Source of the DNA: an uncultured Prevotellaceae bacterium
Lineage (GTDB): Bacteria; Bacteroidota; Bacteroidia; Bacteroidales; Bacteroidaceae
Length of the DNA: 50,078 bases
Direction: 5' to 3'
Assembly: GCA_946405805.1 (NCBI GenBank)
Contig: CAMJIL010000014.1
Location: forward strand, 1-50,078
In this document: in pieces, positions 50,034-50,078 of the stretch
Layout of the letters: each line of letters starts with the position of its first letter
How positions within the stretch are numbered: the stretch's first letter is position 1
The notes under the pieces: generated by a model
Told to the model about the DNA's origin: nothing
Databases searched by the model: none
What the model saw: the letters and a program-made list of their open reading frames with translations, nothing else
Translations under genes and position numbers: made by a program

Positions 50034-50078
50034 AGTTTGCAGCGTGTAAGAAAAAAGTTCAGAAAATTCTTGCTTATA

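Noticed and set aside
1..50078. tRNA, rRNA, insertion sequences and prophage genes
   Set aside because: I looked for clear signatures and saw none, but short or degenerate RNA genes could be missed by eye; a tRNA scan would settle it.

Overview
The window looks like a chromosomal segment from a Prevotella-like member of the Bacteroidales. The grounds are: promoters of the Bacteroidetes type (a -7 box TAnnTTTG about 19-20 bases after a -33 TTG/TTTG), A-rich start regions without Shine-Dalgarno sequences, lipoprotein Omp85 proteins paired with TamB, BspA-like and FISUMP surface proteins, a dockerin-like tail, a smalltalk-type mini-protein and an HU-like protein with a low-complexity tail. No rRNA, tRNA, transposase or prophage gene was seen. 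Identifications rest on reading motifs; no database search was run.

Left part (1-10.5 kb). A membrane sensor with SpoIIE phosphatase and HATPase domains and a STAS protein (partner switching) stand directly before four genes that fit L-galactose use: aldo/keto reductase, lactonase, zinc dehydrogenase and FucP-like symporter. On the other strand follow a small membrane protein and greA. Then come luxS and a MATE transporter fused to a second HATPase (RsbW-like) domain.

Housekeeping part (10.5-21 kb). A long minus-strand series runs phoH, purC, ubiE/menG, aroE, an ABC-F ATPase, metA, pyrH, a uridine kinase-like gene and a sodium symporter. A LAS-type peptidase-like gene is divergent from phoH.

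Surface-protein part (21-29.5 kb). It holds a 41-bp minisatellite, a BspA-like protein with a dockerin-like end, a DUF6261-type gene preceded by a 42-bp minisatellite, a FISUMP/leucine-rich lipoprotein with a decayed dockerin remnant behind its stop, and an AT-rich lipoprotein whose leader carries an intrinsic terminator and a G10 run.

Right part (29.5-50 kb). trpS, a GH13 amylase, fabD, then tamB-tamL-trpF facing a second TamL-like lipoprotein. A secreted C11 (clostripain) peptidase is paired with a secreted peptidylarginine-deiminase-like enzyme. The end holds a smalltalk protein, a candidate four-way-junction RNA, an HU-like protein and a higBA toxin-antitoxin pair.

The most unusual overall property is the intergenic DNA. 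Nearly every gap holds a short tandem tract with a 7-base period, each locus with its own heptamer; some tracts enter genes or supply stop codons. A second family of C-rich inverted repeats abuts stop codons, and a 33-bp hairpin recurs three times.
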